Positions 33,683-43,218 of a stretch of DNA of 64,000 nt are shown here, piece by piece. The notes under the pieces were generated by a model. It was not told the DNA's origin. It saw only the letters and a program-made list of their open reading frames with translations, and searched no databases. This stretch comes from Chitinophagaceae bacterium (GTDB taxonomy: Bacteria > Bacteroidota > Bacteroidia > Chitinophagales > Chitinophagaceae), in NCBI GenBank assembly GCA_023957575.1, contig JAMLGU010000001.1, forward strand, positions 930,001 through 994,000. The letters are read 5' to 3'. The first letter of the stretch is position 1, and every line of letters starts with the position of its first letter. A program made the position numbers and the translations under genes.

Positions 33683-34072
33683 TTATTCAATAAGTTGAAA
33701 ACGAAGCTCTTTTAACAATTCTTTTCCGTCTTCGGTTTTCATAAAAATATTTACACGGTAGTTGCCGTTTGCCGTTGTAAGGGTACCGATGGCAAAACGT
33801 CCGTTTGGTGAATCGCCTTTGTGTTTAATTTCAAAAGTCTTTACAGCATTTTTGTCAAAAAAACCCTTTAGCATTTGCTGGGCTTGCTGTTTATTGTAAT
33901 TACCGCCTTTATCGGCTATCGTCAATAATAAATTTACACCGGAATTGTTGGTAATTTGTACTGCATTTCCAGATTTCAAACCTGCAGTTACGCCATCCAG
34001 ACCTTGGGCATAGGCGGCAACCCCTATAAATAAAAAGGATATTGCCAGTAATATTGTATAAATCTTTTTCAT
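33683..34072 (-). CDS. DUF4783 secreted protein
   Basis: This 129-residue product has a signal peptide (1-22, ending AAYA) and a compact domain with IADKGGNYNKQQAQQMLKGFFDKN and GRFAIGTLTTANGNYRVNIF, matching DUF4783, which is common next to nadC in Bacteroidota. The ATG at 34072 is preferred to a TTG six codons upstream (34090). Function unknown; the fold is related to NTF2-like domains. Confidence 0.85.
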   Translation of the reverse strand: MKKIYTILLAISFLFIGVAAYAQGLDGVTAGLKSGNAVQITNNSGVNLLLTIADKGGNYNKQQAQQMLKGFFDKNAVKTFEIKHKGDSPNGRFAIGTLTTANGNYRVNIFMKTEDGKELLKELRFQLIE

Positions 34073-34243
34073 CTTTTTTATTATTTTCAATGGTTAGAAT
34101 ATTAAAAACAAAAATAAAAAACAAAAATAAAATACGCTAATCATTTTTTTTTATCTCAGAGAATAGATGCTGCTTATTTTATTAACAAACTCTTACCATT
34201 TAAACCATGTTAAATATCACCTTTTATGTAAGAATTTATTTGT

Positions 34244-34251
34244 TAATTTTG
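34244..34251 (+). promoter_or_regulatory. Candidate promoter of gpmI
   Basis: TAATTTTG fits the -7 consensus, 68 bases before gpmI. No clear -33 element. Confidence 0.4.
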
Positions 34252-34318
34252 CAAAATCACTTTTTCGCTCCTATTACAAAGATCCTTGAATATCAACATT
34301 TTAAATAAATAAATCATT

Positions 34319-35863
34319 ATGTCACAAAAAAGAGCTATTCTCGTTATTATGGACGGTTGGGGACTTGGGAAAGTTGCATCTGCCGATGCTATCCAAAACG
34401 CAAATGTTCCATTTACCAAATCATTGTACAGCAAATACCCAAACACCACCCTTACTACTTTTGGCGAATTGGTAGGGTTGCCCGAGGGCCAGATGGGAAA
34501 CAGCGAAGTGGGACACCTGAATCTGGGCGCCGGACGCATTGTGTATCAGGAGCTTCAGCGCATTAATGTAGCTATCAAAAGTGGCGAGTTGGCTAAAAAC
34601 GAAGTGTTGCTCAATTCAATTCAAGCGGCAAAAGCCAATAATAAAGCGTTTCATCTACTGGGTTTGGTTAGCGATGGTGGCGTTCACTCCCATATCAATC
34701 ACCTGAAATCATTAGTTGATATTTGTAAGAATGAAGGATTGCAGGATGTGTTTATCCACGCTTTTACCGATGGTCGCGACTGCGATCCTAAGAGCGGACT
34801 CGGTTTCATTGAAGATTTACAAAGCCATCTGGACGCTGTTGGTGTAGGTAAAATTGCAACTGTTGATGGTCGCTATTATGCCATGGACAGAGACAAACGT
34901 TGGGAGCGTGTAGCGCTGGCTTATAATGCAATGGTTAAAGGAGAGGGAGAAAAGGCGATTTCCGCTATTGAAGCAGTAAAAAACAGTTATGATGCAGGAG
35001 TAACAGACGAATTTATTAAACCAACCGTTATTACCAATGCTGATGGAGATCCGGTAACTACTATTAAAGAAGGTGATCATGTTTTATGCTTCAATTTCCG
35101 TACTGACAGGTGTCGAGAAATTACTGAAGTGCTCACCCAAAATGATTATCCTGATTTTGGGATGCACAAAATGCAATTGGATTATACTACAATGACGGTG
35201 TATGACCATAAATTTGTGGGCGTAAAAGCCATCTTTTTAAATGAAGACCTGACCAATACGATAGGAGAAGTAATCGAGCGCAACGGGCTGAAACAGATTC
35301 GTATTGCAGAAACCGAAAAATATCCTCACGTAACCTTTTTCTTTAGTGGCGGCAGGGAAGTACCGTTTGAAGGTGAGACCAGAATATTGAAACAATCGCC
35401 CAAAGTGGCTACTTACGACCTGAAGCCAGAAATGAGCGCTAATGAACTGACAGAGGCTTTGCTCCCCGAAATTCATAATCAAACTGCTGATTTTATTTGC
35501 CTGAATTTTGCAAATGCGGACATGGTGGGGCATACAGGCGTATTTTCGGCTGCCATCAAAGCAGCGGAAACAGTGGATCATTGTGTGGAACAAATTGTAA
35601 CAGAAGCCCTGAAACAGGATTATGTGATTTTCCTCACTGCCGACCATGGTAACAGTGATTATCTCATAAATGAAGACGGTTCGCCCAATACGGCACATAC
35701 TATGAACCCTGTTCCTTTATTTATCATTGACAATAAATGGCATGGAACGATTAAGGAAGGTAAATTAGGAGATATTGCACCTACCATCCTTACTTTCATG
35801 AAACTTGAAATTCCGGAGAATATGACAGGAAATGTATTGGTGGATAGGAGTACAATTTTGTAA
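34319..35863 (+). CDS. gpmI: 2,3-bisphosphoglycerate-independent phosphoglycerate mutase
   Basis: GpmI interconverts 3- and 2-phosphoglycerate in glycolysis. The 514-residue length is standard. D12 in MDGWG and the catalytic S62 in GNSEVGH fit the manganese-dependent, alkaline-phosphatase-fold enzyme, along with HAFTDGRDCDP and TADHGNSD later. It is flanked downstream by a weak terminator and a large repeat array. No operon partner. Confidence 0.97.
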   Translation: MSQKRAILVIMDGWGLGKVASADAIQNANVPFTKSLYSKYPNTTLTTFGELVGLPEGQMGNSEVGHLNLGAGRIVYQELQRINVAIKSGELAKNEVLLNSIQAAKANNKAFHLLGLVSDGGVHSHINHLKSLVDICKNEGLQDVFIHAFTDGRDCDPKSGLGFIEDLQSHLDAVGVGKIATVDGRYYAMDRDKRWERVALAYNAMVKGEGEKAISAIEAVKNSYDAGVTDEFIKPTVITNADGDPVTTIKEGDHVLCFNFRTDRCREITEVLTQNDYPDFGMHKMQLDYTTMTVYDHKFVGVKAIFLNEDLTNTIGEVIERNGLKQIRIAETEKYPHVTFFFSGGREVPFEGETRILKQSPKVATYDLKPEMSANELTEALLPEIHNQTADFICLNFANADMVGHTGVFSAAIKAAETVDHCVEQIVTEALKQDYVIFLTADHGNSDYLINEDGSPNTAHTMNPVPLFIIDNKWHGTIKEGKLGDIAPTILTFMKLEIPENMTGNVLVDRSTIL

Positions 35864-35896
35864 AAGGTTCAAGTTCAATTAGTTATTTTAAATATT

Positions 35897-35930
35897 AAAG
35901 AGCTCGCTTAAAAAACGGCCTCTTTGTTAT
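35897..35930 (+). terminator. Weak terminator after gpmI
   Basis: AAAGAG (35897-35902) pairs with CTCTTT (35920-35925) across a 17-base loop, followed by GTTATTTT. Six pairs make this tentative. Confidence 0.4.
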
Positions 35931-35974
35931 TTTCCTTAATTTATCTCTTATTCAAACATTGAACTTTGAACCTT

Positions 35975-36430
35975 AACAGGCTACTGCTTCGGCAATCGGC
36001 TGCAGCGAAATAAGCTGTAGGCTTTAGGCTGTAAGCTCTAAGCGGTTTGAACTATTTGCAAATATGCAATCATAAATCTTAAAGTCATAAATCTAAAATC
36101 TAACGTCTAACTTTAGGCTATAAGCTCTAAGCGATTGACAATCAGTAATCTGTAATTTGCAATTTGCAATTTGTAATCTGTAATTTGCAATTTGTAATCT
36201 GCAATCCAAAATCACAAATCACAAATCTAAAATCTAACGTTTATTTTCAAAATGCTACGGATTCGGCAATCGGCTGCAGCGAGTTGAGCTGTAGGCTTTA
36301 GGCTATAAGCTCTAAGCGATTGACAATCAGTAATCTGTAATTTGCAATTTGCAATTTGTAATCTGTAATTTGCAATTTGTAATCTGCAATCACAAATCAC
36401 AAATCTAAAATCTAATATCTAACGTCTAAC
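35975..36430 (+). repeat. Composite low-complexity intergenic repeat, copy 2 (triplicated modules)
   Basis: Between gpmI and glyS, which converge, about 455 bases consist of the words GGCAATCGGCTGCAGCGA, GCTGTAGGCTTTAGGC, GATTGACAATCAG, AATCTGTAATTTGC, CAAATCACAAATC and AAAATCTAACGTC repeated in several rounds. An exact 96-base segment occurs twice inside it. It contains no gene, although parts can be read as short ORFs. Confidence 0.85.
36111..36391 (+). repeat. Exact 96-base direct repeat inside array 2
   Basis: 36111-36206 and 36296-36391 are identical over 96 bases, starting CTTTAGGCTATAAGC and ending AATCTGCAATC, offset by 185 bases. This points to a recent duplication. Confidence 0.9.
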
Positions 36431-36432
36431 AT

Positions 36433-37908
36433 CTAAACCCCTCTAATCGCCTTTTGCACCACTTCCCCAATCCTGTCAATATGAATTCTTTCCTGTTTCA
36501 TACTGTCGCGATGGCGGATGGTTACGGTATTATCTTCCTTAGTCTGGTGGTCAATGGTTACACAGAAAGGTGCGCCGATGGCATCCATTCTGCGATAGCG
36601 CTTGCCAATAGTATCTTTTTCTTCATAAAAACATTTGAAGTCTCCTCTGTACTTGTTTAGTACCTCTTTGGCTATTTCGGGCAATCCGTCTTTTTTTACC
36701 AGCGGAAAGATTGCTAATTTCACCGGAGCTAATTGTGGCGGAAACTTCATCACTACACGGCTATCCTGTTTTTCAGGCGTGCTCAAATCTTCCTCTGTAT
36801 ATGAGTTGCTGATGATCATCAGGAAGGTACGATCCAGCCCAATGGAAGTTTCTATTACATACGGGATATAGTTTTGATTGATTTCGGTATCAAAATACTG
36901 CATTTTTTTCTTGCTGTACTCCTGATGGTTGCGCAGATCAAAATCGGTACGGCTGTGAATACCTTCCACCTCTTTAAATCCGATTGGGAAATCATATTCT
37001 ATATCGCAAGCCGCATCTGCATAGTGTGCCAGCTTTATATGGTCGTGAAAACGATATTTTGCCGGATCGGTGCCAAAGCTCAGGTGCCATTTCAGCCTTT
37101 CTTCTTTCCAGTACTCGTACCATTCTTTCTGGGTGCCCGGTTTTATGAAGAACTGCATTTCCATTTGTTCAAATTCTCTCATGCGAAACAGAAACTGTCT
37201 GGCTACAATCTCATTTCTGAAAGCTTTACCAATCTGGGCAATTCCAAAAGGAATTTTCATCCTTCCGGTTTTTTGTACGTTCAGGAAGTTTACAAAAATA
37301 CCCTGAGCCGTTTCAGGCCGCAGGTAGATTTCATTTGCTTCTTCGGCTACAGAACCTAACTGAGTGCTGAACATCAGGTTGAACTGGCGAATATCGGTCC
37401 AATTACAGGTTTTACTGATGCCACAAGTAATTTTATTTTCTTCAATCAATTGTTTTAACCCCGCATAGTCATCTTTCACTAACAATGCGTTCATTTGCTC
37501 CAGAATATTTTCAGCCTTTTCGGTTTCGCCTTTTTCTTTCAACTCATCTGCATAAGTTTCCAACAAATGATCCACACGATAGCGCTTCTTACTATCTTTG
37601 TTATCTATCATCGGGTCGCTGAAGTTGTCCACGTGTCCACTGGCCTTCCAGGTAGTCGGATGCATAAAAATAGCGGCATCAATACCTACAATATTTTCAT
37701 GCATCTGTGTCATGCTCTTCCACCAATGGTCTTTAATGTTTTTCTTCAATTCGCTTCCCCACTGGCCATAATCATACACGGCTTGCAGCCCGTCATATAT
37801 TTCGCTGCTGGGGAAAATAAATCCATATTCTTTGCAGTGCGATATTATCGCCTGAAATTTCCCTGTTTCTGATGAGGGTTTACTGTTATTATTTGCCATA
37901 GGGCGCAA
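36433..37908 (-). CDS. glyS: Glycine--tRNA ligase (class II, single-chain)
   Basis: This 491-residue enzyme is the alpha2 bacterial/eukaryotic-type glycyl-tRNA synthetase, not the two-subunit GlyQ/GlyS kind. Landmarks: YLRPETAQGIFVNF (class II motif 2 region), FGIAQIGKAFRNEI, and YVIETSIGLDRTFL (motif 3, about 360-373). An anticodon-binding part follows. The stop lies at the edge of repeat array 2. Confidence 0.95.
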   Translation of the reverse strand: MRPMANNNSKPSSETGKFQAIISHCKEYGFIFPSSEIYDGLQAVYDYGQWGSELKKNIKDHWWKSMTQMHENIVGIDAAIFMHPTTWKASGHVDNFSDPMIDNKDSKKRYRVDHLLETYADELKEKGETEKAENILEQMNALLVKDDYAGLKQLIEENKITCGISKTCNWTDIRQFNLMFSTQLGSVAEEANEIYLRPETAQGIFVNFLNVQKTGRMKIPFGIAQIGKAFRNEIVARQFLFRMREFEQMEMQFFIKPGTQKEWYEYWKEERLKWHLSFGTDPAKYRFHDHIKLAHYADAACDIEYDFPIGFKEVEGIHSRTDFDLRNHQEYSKKKMQYFDTEINQNYIPYVIETSIGLDRTFLMIISNSYTEEDLSTPEKQDSRVVMKFPPQLAPVKLAIFPLVKKDGLPEIAKEVLNKYRGDFKCFYEEKDTIGKRYRRMDAIGAPFCVTIDHQTKEDNTVTIRHRDSMKQERIHIDRIGEVVQKAIRGV

Positions 37909-37991
37909 AATTAAGGGATAAGAGGCATTGGATAGCGCAAAAACTTAATGTAAATTATAGCCGATAATAGGTAAAACCCTCAACTTTTCCA

Positions 37992-37999
37992 TACTTTTG
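37992..37999 (+). promoter_or_regulatory. Candidate promoter of lnt
   Basis: TACTTTTG fits the -7 consensus, 16 bases before the lnt start codon. Confidence 0.4.
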
Positions 38000-38015
38000 G
38001 GTACAAAGTGTCTGC

Positions 38016-39590
38016 ATGAATTCATCTAAATATTCAAATTTAATATCAGCAGTTGTGAGTGGGGTGTTGCTTTGGGCAGCCTGGCCCACCAGTCCTTTGA
38101 CATTTCTGATATTTATTGCCTGGCTTCCATTACTCTTTATAGCTGAAAGGGTTACAGACTGGAAAAAATTTCTGGGGTACCAGTTTCTTACCTTGCTTAC
38201 CTGGAATGTGCTTACCACCTGGTGGGTAGCCAATTCCACGCTAATTGGCGGAATTATGGCTTTTTTAGTCAACAGTATTCTGATGTCCATACCCTGGATG
38301 GTATATTTTTTTACAAGGAAGCGATTTAATACTTTCTGGAGTACTGTGGCTTTTATTTCCTACTGGATTACTTTTGAATACCTGCACCAAAACTGGGATC
38401 TGAGCTGGCCCTGGCTCACCTTAGGCAATGCTTTTGCTACCCATCCGACCTGGGTACAGTGGTACGAATATACCGGAACTACAGGCGGCACCCTTTGGGT
38501 ATTGGTGGCCAACCTGATTATGTTCAATGCCTTCCGTCTTTACAGAATAGAAGGGCGGAGTACCCATTATTTCAAAAATATTCTTGCTTTTATATTGGTT
38601 CTATGCTTCCCGATATTTCTTTCGTGGCTGGTAAGCAAAAAGAGCCTCACGGTAGCACATAATAAATATAACGTGGTGGTGGTGCAGCCCAATATTGACC
38701 CCTGGGATGTAAAGTTTGAAGCCGGAAAAGAGGAAGCGCAGATTCATAAAATGATTGCACTGTCCGAAAGTCAGCTGGATGCCCAAACTGCCCTGATAGT
38801 GTGGCCCGAAACCGCCATTCCCTTTAGTGTGGACGAAAGCCGGATGAAAGAAGATTTCAGATTGCATCCGGTTTTCAGTTTTTTGAGAACTCATCCACAA
38901 GCTAATTTAGTAACGGGTCTGGTTGGTTATAACACTTTTGCTTCTAAGATAAGCATTTATGCCCGACCTTTTCCTGATGGTTCAGGCTATTTTGAAACCT
39001 ATAACAGCGCTGCATTAATGGATAGCAGCAAAATATCTTTTTACCATAAGTCAAGATTAGTGCCGGGGGTAGAGAGCCTGCCGAGGTTTTTAAACTTCAT
39101 GGCGCCGCTGTTTGAGAAGTTTGGAGGTACTACCAGTACTTATGCCCGTAATGACGAGGCAAAAGATCTGGCAACCACAAACAACAGCTTTGTGATTGCA
39201 CCTGCAATTTGCTATGAAAGTGTTTTTGGCGAATACGTTTCTAATTTCTCGAAACTAAATGCAGATTTGATTTGCATCATGACCAATGACGGCTGGTGGA
39301 AAGATACCCAGGGCTACAAGCAACACATGAGTTATGCCCGGCTGAGGGCAGTAGAAAACCGTAAATGGGTGGCCCGTAGCGCCAATACCGGTATCAGTTG
39401 TTTCATTGACCCCTATGGTAATGTGGTGCAGCAATTGGGCTGGGATAAGGAAGGCGCTTTAAAACAGGAGGTAGCTGCCTTTACCGGTAAAACTTTCTTT
39501 GCAAAACATGGCGATATACTGTCGAAGCTATTTTCGGTATTGACGGTAGTATTTGTTGGCATTGCAATTTTTAAAAGATTAAAAAAGTAA
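38016..39590 (+). CDS. lnt: Apolipoprotein N-acyltransferase
   Basis: Lnt adds the third acyl chain to lipoproteins at the inner membrane. The 524-residue product has about six hydrophobic helices in the first 210 residues, then a nitrilase-fold catalytic domain with the Glu in WPETAIPF, the Lys in the YHKSRLVPG segment and the Cys in AICYESVFGEY (about residue 399), matching the E-K-C triad. A final C-terminal helix is present (LTVVFVGIAIF). It is followed 17 bases later by a hydrolase gene. Confidence 0.93.
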   Translation: MNSSKYSNLISAVVSGVLLWAAWPTSPLTFLIFIAWLPLLFIAERVTDWKKFLGYQFLTLLTWNVLTTWWVANSTLIGGIMAFLVNSILMSIPWMVYFFTRKRFNTFWSTVAFISYWITFEYLHQNWDLSWPWLTLGNAFATHPTWVQWYEYTGTTGGTLWVLVANLIMFNAFRLYRIEGRSTHYFKNILAFILVLCFPIFLSWLVSKKSLTVAHNKYNVVVVQPNIDPWDVKFEAGKEEAQIHKMIALSESQLDAQTALIVWPETAIPFSVDESRMKEDFRLHPVFSFLRTHPQANLVTGLVGYNTFASKISIYARPFPDGSGYFETYNSAALMDSSKISFYHKSRLVPGVESLPRFLNFMAPLFEKFGGTTSTYARNDEAKDLATTNNSFVIAPAICYESVFGEYVSNFSKLNADLICIMTNDGWWKDTQGYKQHMSYARLRAVENRKWVARSANTGISCFIDPYGNVVQQLGWDKEGALKQEVAAFTGKTFFAKHGDILSKLFSVLTVVFVGIAIFKRLKK

Positions 39591-39607
39591 AACAGATAGA
39601 GTTAAAA

Positions 39608-40405
39608 ATGAAAAAGACAGTTGATTTCAATGGTAAAAAAATAAGTTATTCTGTTTATGGCGAGGGCAATCCTGTTATTCTTCTGCATGGTTTTGGAGAA
39701 GATGACAGTGTGTGGAAGAATCAGATTCCTTTTTTGAAGCAAGATTTTAAAGTAATCGTTCCGCAATTGCCCGGCACCGGAGAGTCTGAACTGCTTGACG
39801 AAATGAGCATGGAAACGATGGCGGCTTCGGTAATGCAAATAGCTGATGCCGAGCATCTTGAAAAATTTGTAGTCATCGGCCACAGCATGGGAGGATATAC
39901 CACCTTGGCTTTTGCAGAAAAATATATGGACAGGTTAAAGGCCTTTGGCTTGTACCATTCTACTTCAATAGCTGATTCGGAAGAAAAAATAGCCAACCGA
40001 AAAAAAGGAATTGATTTTGTGAAAAAACATGGCGCTTTGGCATTTTTGAAATCAATTACACCGAATTTGTTTTCTGAAATCACCAGGAATAATAATCCTG
40101 ATTTGGTAATGCAAACGGTGGACAATATCCCCAATTTTTCAGATGAATCGGTAATTGCATATTATGAGGCGATGATTGCCAGAAGAGACAGAACAGATGT
40201 TTTAGAAACCGCTCCGGTGCCGGTACTTTTTATCATTGGGAAAAGCGATGGTCTGATTCCTTATCAGGATGCGCTGAGCTTGTCTTCTTTGCCTGAGAAG
40301 TCGTATATTTATCTTTTGGAAAATTCAGGCCATCTCGGAATGTTGGAAGAGGTGGAAGAAAGTAATATAGCACTGAATGAATTTTTAACCGAAATATATA
40401 ACTAA
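39608..40405 (+). CDS. Alpha/beta hydrolase
   Basis: This 265-residue protein has the alpha/beta hydrolase layout: oxyanion HGFGEDDSVW (27-36), nucleophile elbow GHSMGGY with S93, an acid in FIIGKSDGLIPY, and the histidine in NSGHLGMLEE. The substrate is unknown; it resembles small esterase/peptidase-type hydrolases of Bacteroidota. It follows lnt by 17 bases and may be in its transcript. Confidence 0.88.
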   Translation: MKKTVDFNGKKISYSVYGEGNPVILLHGFGEDDSVWKNQIPFLKQDFKVIVPQLPGTGESELLDEMSMETMAASVMQIADAEHLEKFVVIGHSMGGYTTLAFAEKYMDRLKAFGLYHSTSIADSEEKIANRKKGIDFVKKHGALAFLKSITPNLFSEITRNNNPDLVMQTVDNIPNFSDESVIAYYEAMIARRDRTDVLETAPVPVLFIIGKSDGLIPYQDALSLSSLPEKSYIYLLENSGHLGMLEEVEESNIALNEFLTEIYN

Positions 40406-40420
40406 TAAAATTTGATTGCT

Positions 40421-41779
40421 ATGCCCGGCTCAAGAAGAAAATTTATCAAAGATGCGGTATTAACCACCGGAGGTCTGTATCTGGCCTCAAAAGGATTTAG
40501 CGCCAACAGTTACAGAAGGATTCTGGGGGCTAATGACAGAGTAAATGTGGGTGTAATCGGTTTTTCTGACCGTTTCCGCTCTTCTCTTTTCCCTTCTTTT
40601 TTAAACCATAACAAAGAGTTGAACTTCGATATGGTGGCAGTGTCCGATTTATGGAACTACCGCCGAAATCTGGGGGTAGATTATATTCAGTCCAAAATGA
40701 ATAATAAAATCACCGCATGCCGCAATAATGAAGAACTGTATAATCTGAAAAACGTGGATGCGGTAATAATCAGTACCGCCGATTTTCAACATGCACTGCA
40801 CACGATTGAAGCCGTGAAAGCAAAATGTGATGTCTATGTAGAAAAACCATTTGCCGAAACGATGGCTGATAATCGTGCTGCACTGAAGGCTGTAAAGGAT
40901 TCCGGACGAATTATTCAGATTGGCTCGCAAAGAAGAAGCGGAACTAATTATATGGCGGCGAACAATTTTATCAGATCGGGAAAATTTGGAAACATTACGA
41001 TGGTGGAACTTACCTGGAATGTGAACCAGCCCGGGCGCTGGCGCAGGCCCGACCTTGTGGCAAAGCTCAGGCAGGAAGATACAGACTGGAAGCGTTATTT
41101 GATAAACAGACCGTTTGAGTCCTGGGACCCAAGAAAATATTTGGAATATCGTTTGTTCTGGCCTTATTCATCGGGCATGCCCGGCCAGTGGATGAGCCAC
41201 CAGATAGACACAGTACACTGGTTTACCGGACTGAAACACCCGAGAAGTGTAGTGGCCAATGGTGGTATTTATCAGTGGAAAGATGGCAGAAGAAACTGGG
41301 ATACCACCACGGCAGTGTTTGATTATGGTCCCGAAAATGACCCTGACAATGGTTTTCAGGTGGTGTTTATGTCGCGGATGCACAACGGCGATGAAAACCC
41401 ATCCGAGATTTATTATTCTGTGGGAGGCGAATTGAATCTGATTACCAATAAGGTGTCACCCAAGGGGGGCCTGACCGAAGGCCATGCCAAGGCAATGGGA
41501 ATGAAGGCCAATTTACTACCCGAAGTTTCGCTTACCGAACTGGCAGAAAAGGTAGTGGCTTCGGCCAATACCGGCGCCGACAATCTTACCAGCTCGCATG
41601 TACGAAACTGGATGGAATGTGTACGCAGCAGAAAGGAGACCAATGCGCCTGTTGAAGCCGGTTATTATCACAGCATTGCCAATATTATGACAACGGCTGC
41701 GGCACGTACCGGCCAGAAAGCCACTTTTAATGAAAAAACGCAGGAGGTAATTGCAGGGGGCAAAGTGTTTAAATATTAG
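40421..41779 (+). CDS. Exported Gfo/Idh/MocA-family oxidoreductase
   Basis: The 452-residue protein begins with a twin-arginine-like signal, SRRKFIKDAVLTTGGLYLA, and continues with a Rossmann-type NAD(P) domain (VGVIGFSDRFR, DAVIISTADFQHALHT, DVYVEKPFAETM) and a larger C-terminal part with QIGSQRRSG and WMSHQIDTVHW. Such enzymes often oxidise or reduce sugars and act in the periplasm after Tat export. The ATG at 40421 is preferred to an earlier TTG (40412). Substrate unknown. Confidence 0.9.
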   Translation: MPGSRRKFIKDAVLTTGGLYLASKGFSANSYRRILGANDRVNVGVIGFSDRFRSSLFPSFLNHNKELNFDMVAVSDLWNYRRNLGVDYIQSKMNNKITACRNNEELYNLKNVDAVIISTADFQHALHTIEAVKAKCDVYVEKPFAETMADNRAALKAVKDSGRIIQIGSQRRSGTNYMAANNFIRSGKFGNITMVELTWNVNQPGRWRRPDLVAKLRQEDTDWKRYLINRPFESWDPRKYLEYRLFWPYSSGMPGQWMSHQIDTVHWFTGLKHPRSVVANGGIYQWKDGRRNWDTTTAVFDYGPENDPDNGFQVVFMSRMHNGDENPSEIYYSVGGELNLITNKVSPKGGLTEGHAKAMGMKANLLPEVSLTELAEKVVASANTGADNLTSSHVRNWMECVRSRKETNAPVEAGYYHSIANIMTTAAARTGQKATFNEKTQEVIAGGKVFKY

Positions 41780-41832
41780 ACGATTCAACAAAGCAGGCTT
41801 TTTGTTGTTTTTTATACGAAATAAACTAAAAG

Positions 41833-42477
41833 ATGATAAAGGGTATAGCAATAACCGGCTTGTTTTTGATTACACTATTTGCCTGTGCACAAAAAACAGC
41901 AAAAAATCCCAATCATAAAAAGGAGTATATTATGAATGTAAATACCGATACTGCCACCTTTGCCAATGGGTGCTTTTGGTGTACCGAAGCCATATTTCAG
42001 GAGGTGAAAGGAGTAGAAAAAGTAATGAGCGGCTACACAGACGGGCACACTAAAAACCCTACCTATAAAGAAGTGTGTACGGGTGAAACCGGTCATGCCG
42101 AGTGTCTTCAAATATTTTACAACCCTGGTATAATCAGTTTTGATGAACTACTGGAAATTTTCTGGAAAACCCATGATCCTACCACGCTCAATCGACAGGG
42201 GAATGATGTGGGCACCCAATATCGCAGCGGAATTTATTATCATAATGCAGAACAGAAAGAAAAGGCGGAGCATTACAAGATTGAGCTTGACAAAAGTGGC
42301 GCATATAATAATCCGATTGTTACCGAAATAAAACCTTTCACTGTTTTTTATCCTGCCGAAGACTATCATCAGGAGTATTTCAATAACAATGAAAACCAAA
42401 ATCCATATTGTAGTATTGTTATCAGACCCAAGGTGGATAAGTTTAGAAAAGTGTTTAAAGACAAGTTGAAAAAATAA
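41833..42477 (+). CDS. msrA: Peptide-methionine (S)-S-oxide reductase, probable lipoprotein
   Basis: MsrA repairs oxidised methionine. The catalytic GCFWC motif gives C47 as the nucleophile, and the EVCTGETGHAEC and YRSGIYYHNAEQ blocks match the family. Here the protein has an N-terminal lipoprotein-like signal (LITLFAC/A), so it may be anchored in the envelope rather than cytosolic. A later start at residue 34 would make a cytosolic form. 214 residues. Confidence 0.92.
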   Translation: MIKGIAITGLFLITLFACAQKTAKNPNHKKEYIMNVNTDTATFANGCFWCTEAIFQEVKGVEKVMSGYTDGHTKNPTYKEVCTGETGHAECLQIFYNPGIISFDELLEIFWKTHDPTTLNRQGNDVGTQYRSGIYYHNAEQKEKAEHYKIELDKSGAYNNPIVTEIKPFTVFYPAEDYHQEYFNNNENQNPYCSIVIRPKVDKFRKVFKDKLKK

Positions 42478-42478
42478 A

Positions 42479-43090
42479 TTATTTGGCCTCCGTTTCTACC
42501 ACCCCACCGGTTACGGTATAAGTCATAGCATCGCCTGCAGTAATGTTTTCGATAGGTTTTACCCTGTCTTTGGGTAAAATGTATAATTGTCCTGCAAAGT
42601 TGTATGCCTGAGGCACATACACGGCCACCATATCGGCTTCCATATTGAATTTATCCATTTCATCATCGGTTAAAAATCCCACAATCCATACATCATTATT
42701 AAACACGTTGGCCAATACGGCTTTGGTAAATTTTTTCTTGTCGCCTGCAAATGCACGAAAAAAATCTTTTATTGACTTGTAAATTAGTTTTATGCCCGGT
42801 GTGCGTTCTAACCAGTGGTCAAAAAAATTAATGACACTCTCCATTATAAAATAACTACTCACCCATCCCACAAAAATGATAAACCCGATAATTGTTAAAA
42901 AACCCACTCCCGGCACCGAAACAAAGGGTCTTAAAAACCCGTCAATAATATCAAAAAGCCAGTACAAAATATAAATGGTGATGCTGATGGGCGCCAGAAT
43001 CAAGATGCCCTGCATAAAATACCGAAACAGCAGTTTTAAGATGCCATCTTTCGAAAAATTATATTTTGCTGGTTCTGTCATAGGGTGCAA
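42479..43090 (-). CDS. DUF502 membrane protein
   Basis: This 203-residue protein has two transmembrane segments (about 22-46 and 62-82) and the DUF502 pattern, including LLFRYFMQGILILAPISITIY, PGVGFLTIIGFIIFVGW, LLERTPGIKLIYKSIKDF-like text, and FLTDDEM in the C-terminal domain. Function unknown, found across bacteria and plants. Convergent with msrA, stops 1 base apart. Confidence 0.88.
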   Translation of the reverse strand: MHPMTEPAKYNFSKDGILKLLFRYFMQGILILAPISITIYILYWLFDIIDGFLRPFVSVPGVGFLTIIGFIIFVGWVSSYFIMESVINFFDHWLERTPGIKLIYKSIKDFFRAFAGDKKKFTKAVLANVFNNDVWIVGFLTDDEMDKFNMEADMVAVYVPQAYNFAGQLYILPKDRVKPIENITAGDAMTYTVTGGVVETEAK

Positions 43091-43164
43091 GGTATTCAGA
43101 AAATCAACAATTTCAATTTTAAAGGAAGAAATATTTTTAAGCTTCTTAAATTAACACTTACTCT

Positions 43165-43195
43165 TTTGTTATCAAATGGTTTTGAATTAGCTTTG
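43165..43195 (+). promoter_or_regulatory. Promoter of frr (best match in the window)
   Basis: TTTG at 43165-43168 and TAGCTTTG at 43188-43195 are separated by exactly 19 bases, the ideal Bacteroidetes -33/-7 arrangement. frr starts at 43219. Confidence 0.7.
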
Positions 43196-43218
43196 CAAAT
43201 AACATAAAGTATCAGAAT

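Noticed and set aside
36874..37359. 161-residue ORF on the plus strand
   Set aside because: It is the antisense shadow of glyS, whose class II motifs are unmistakable.
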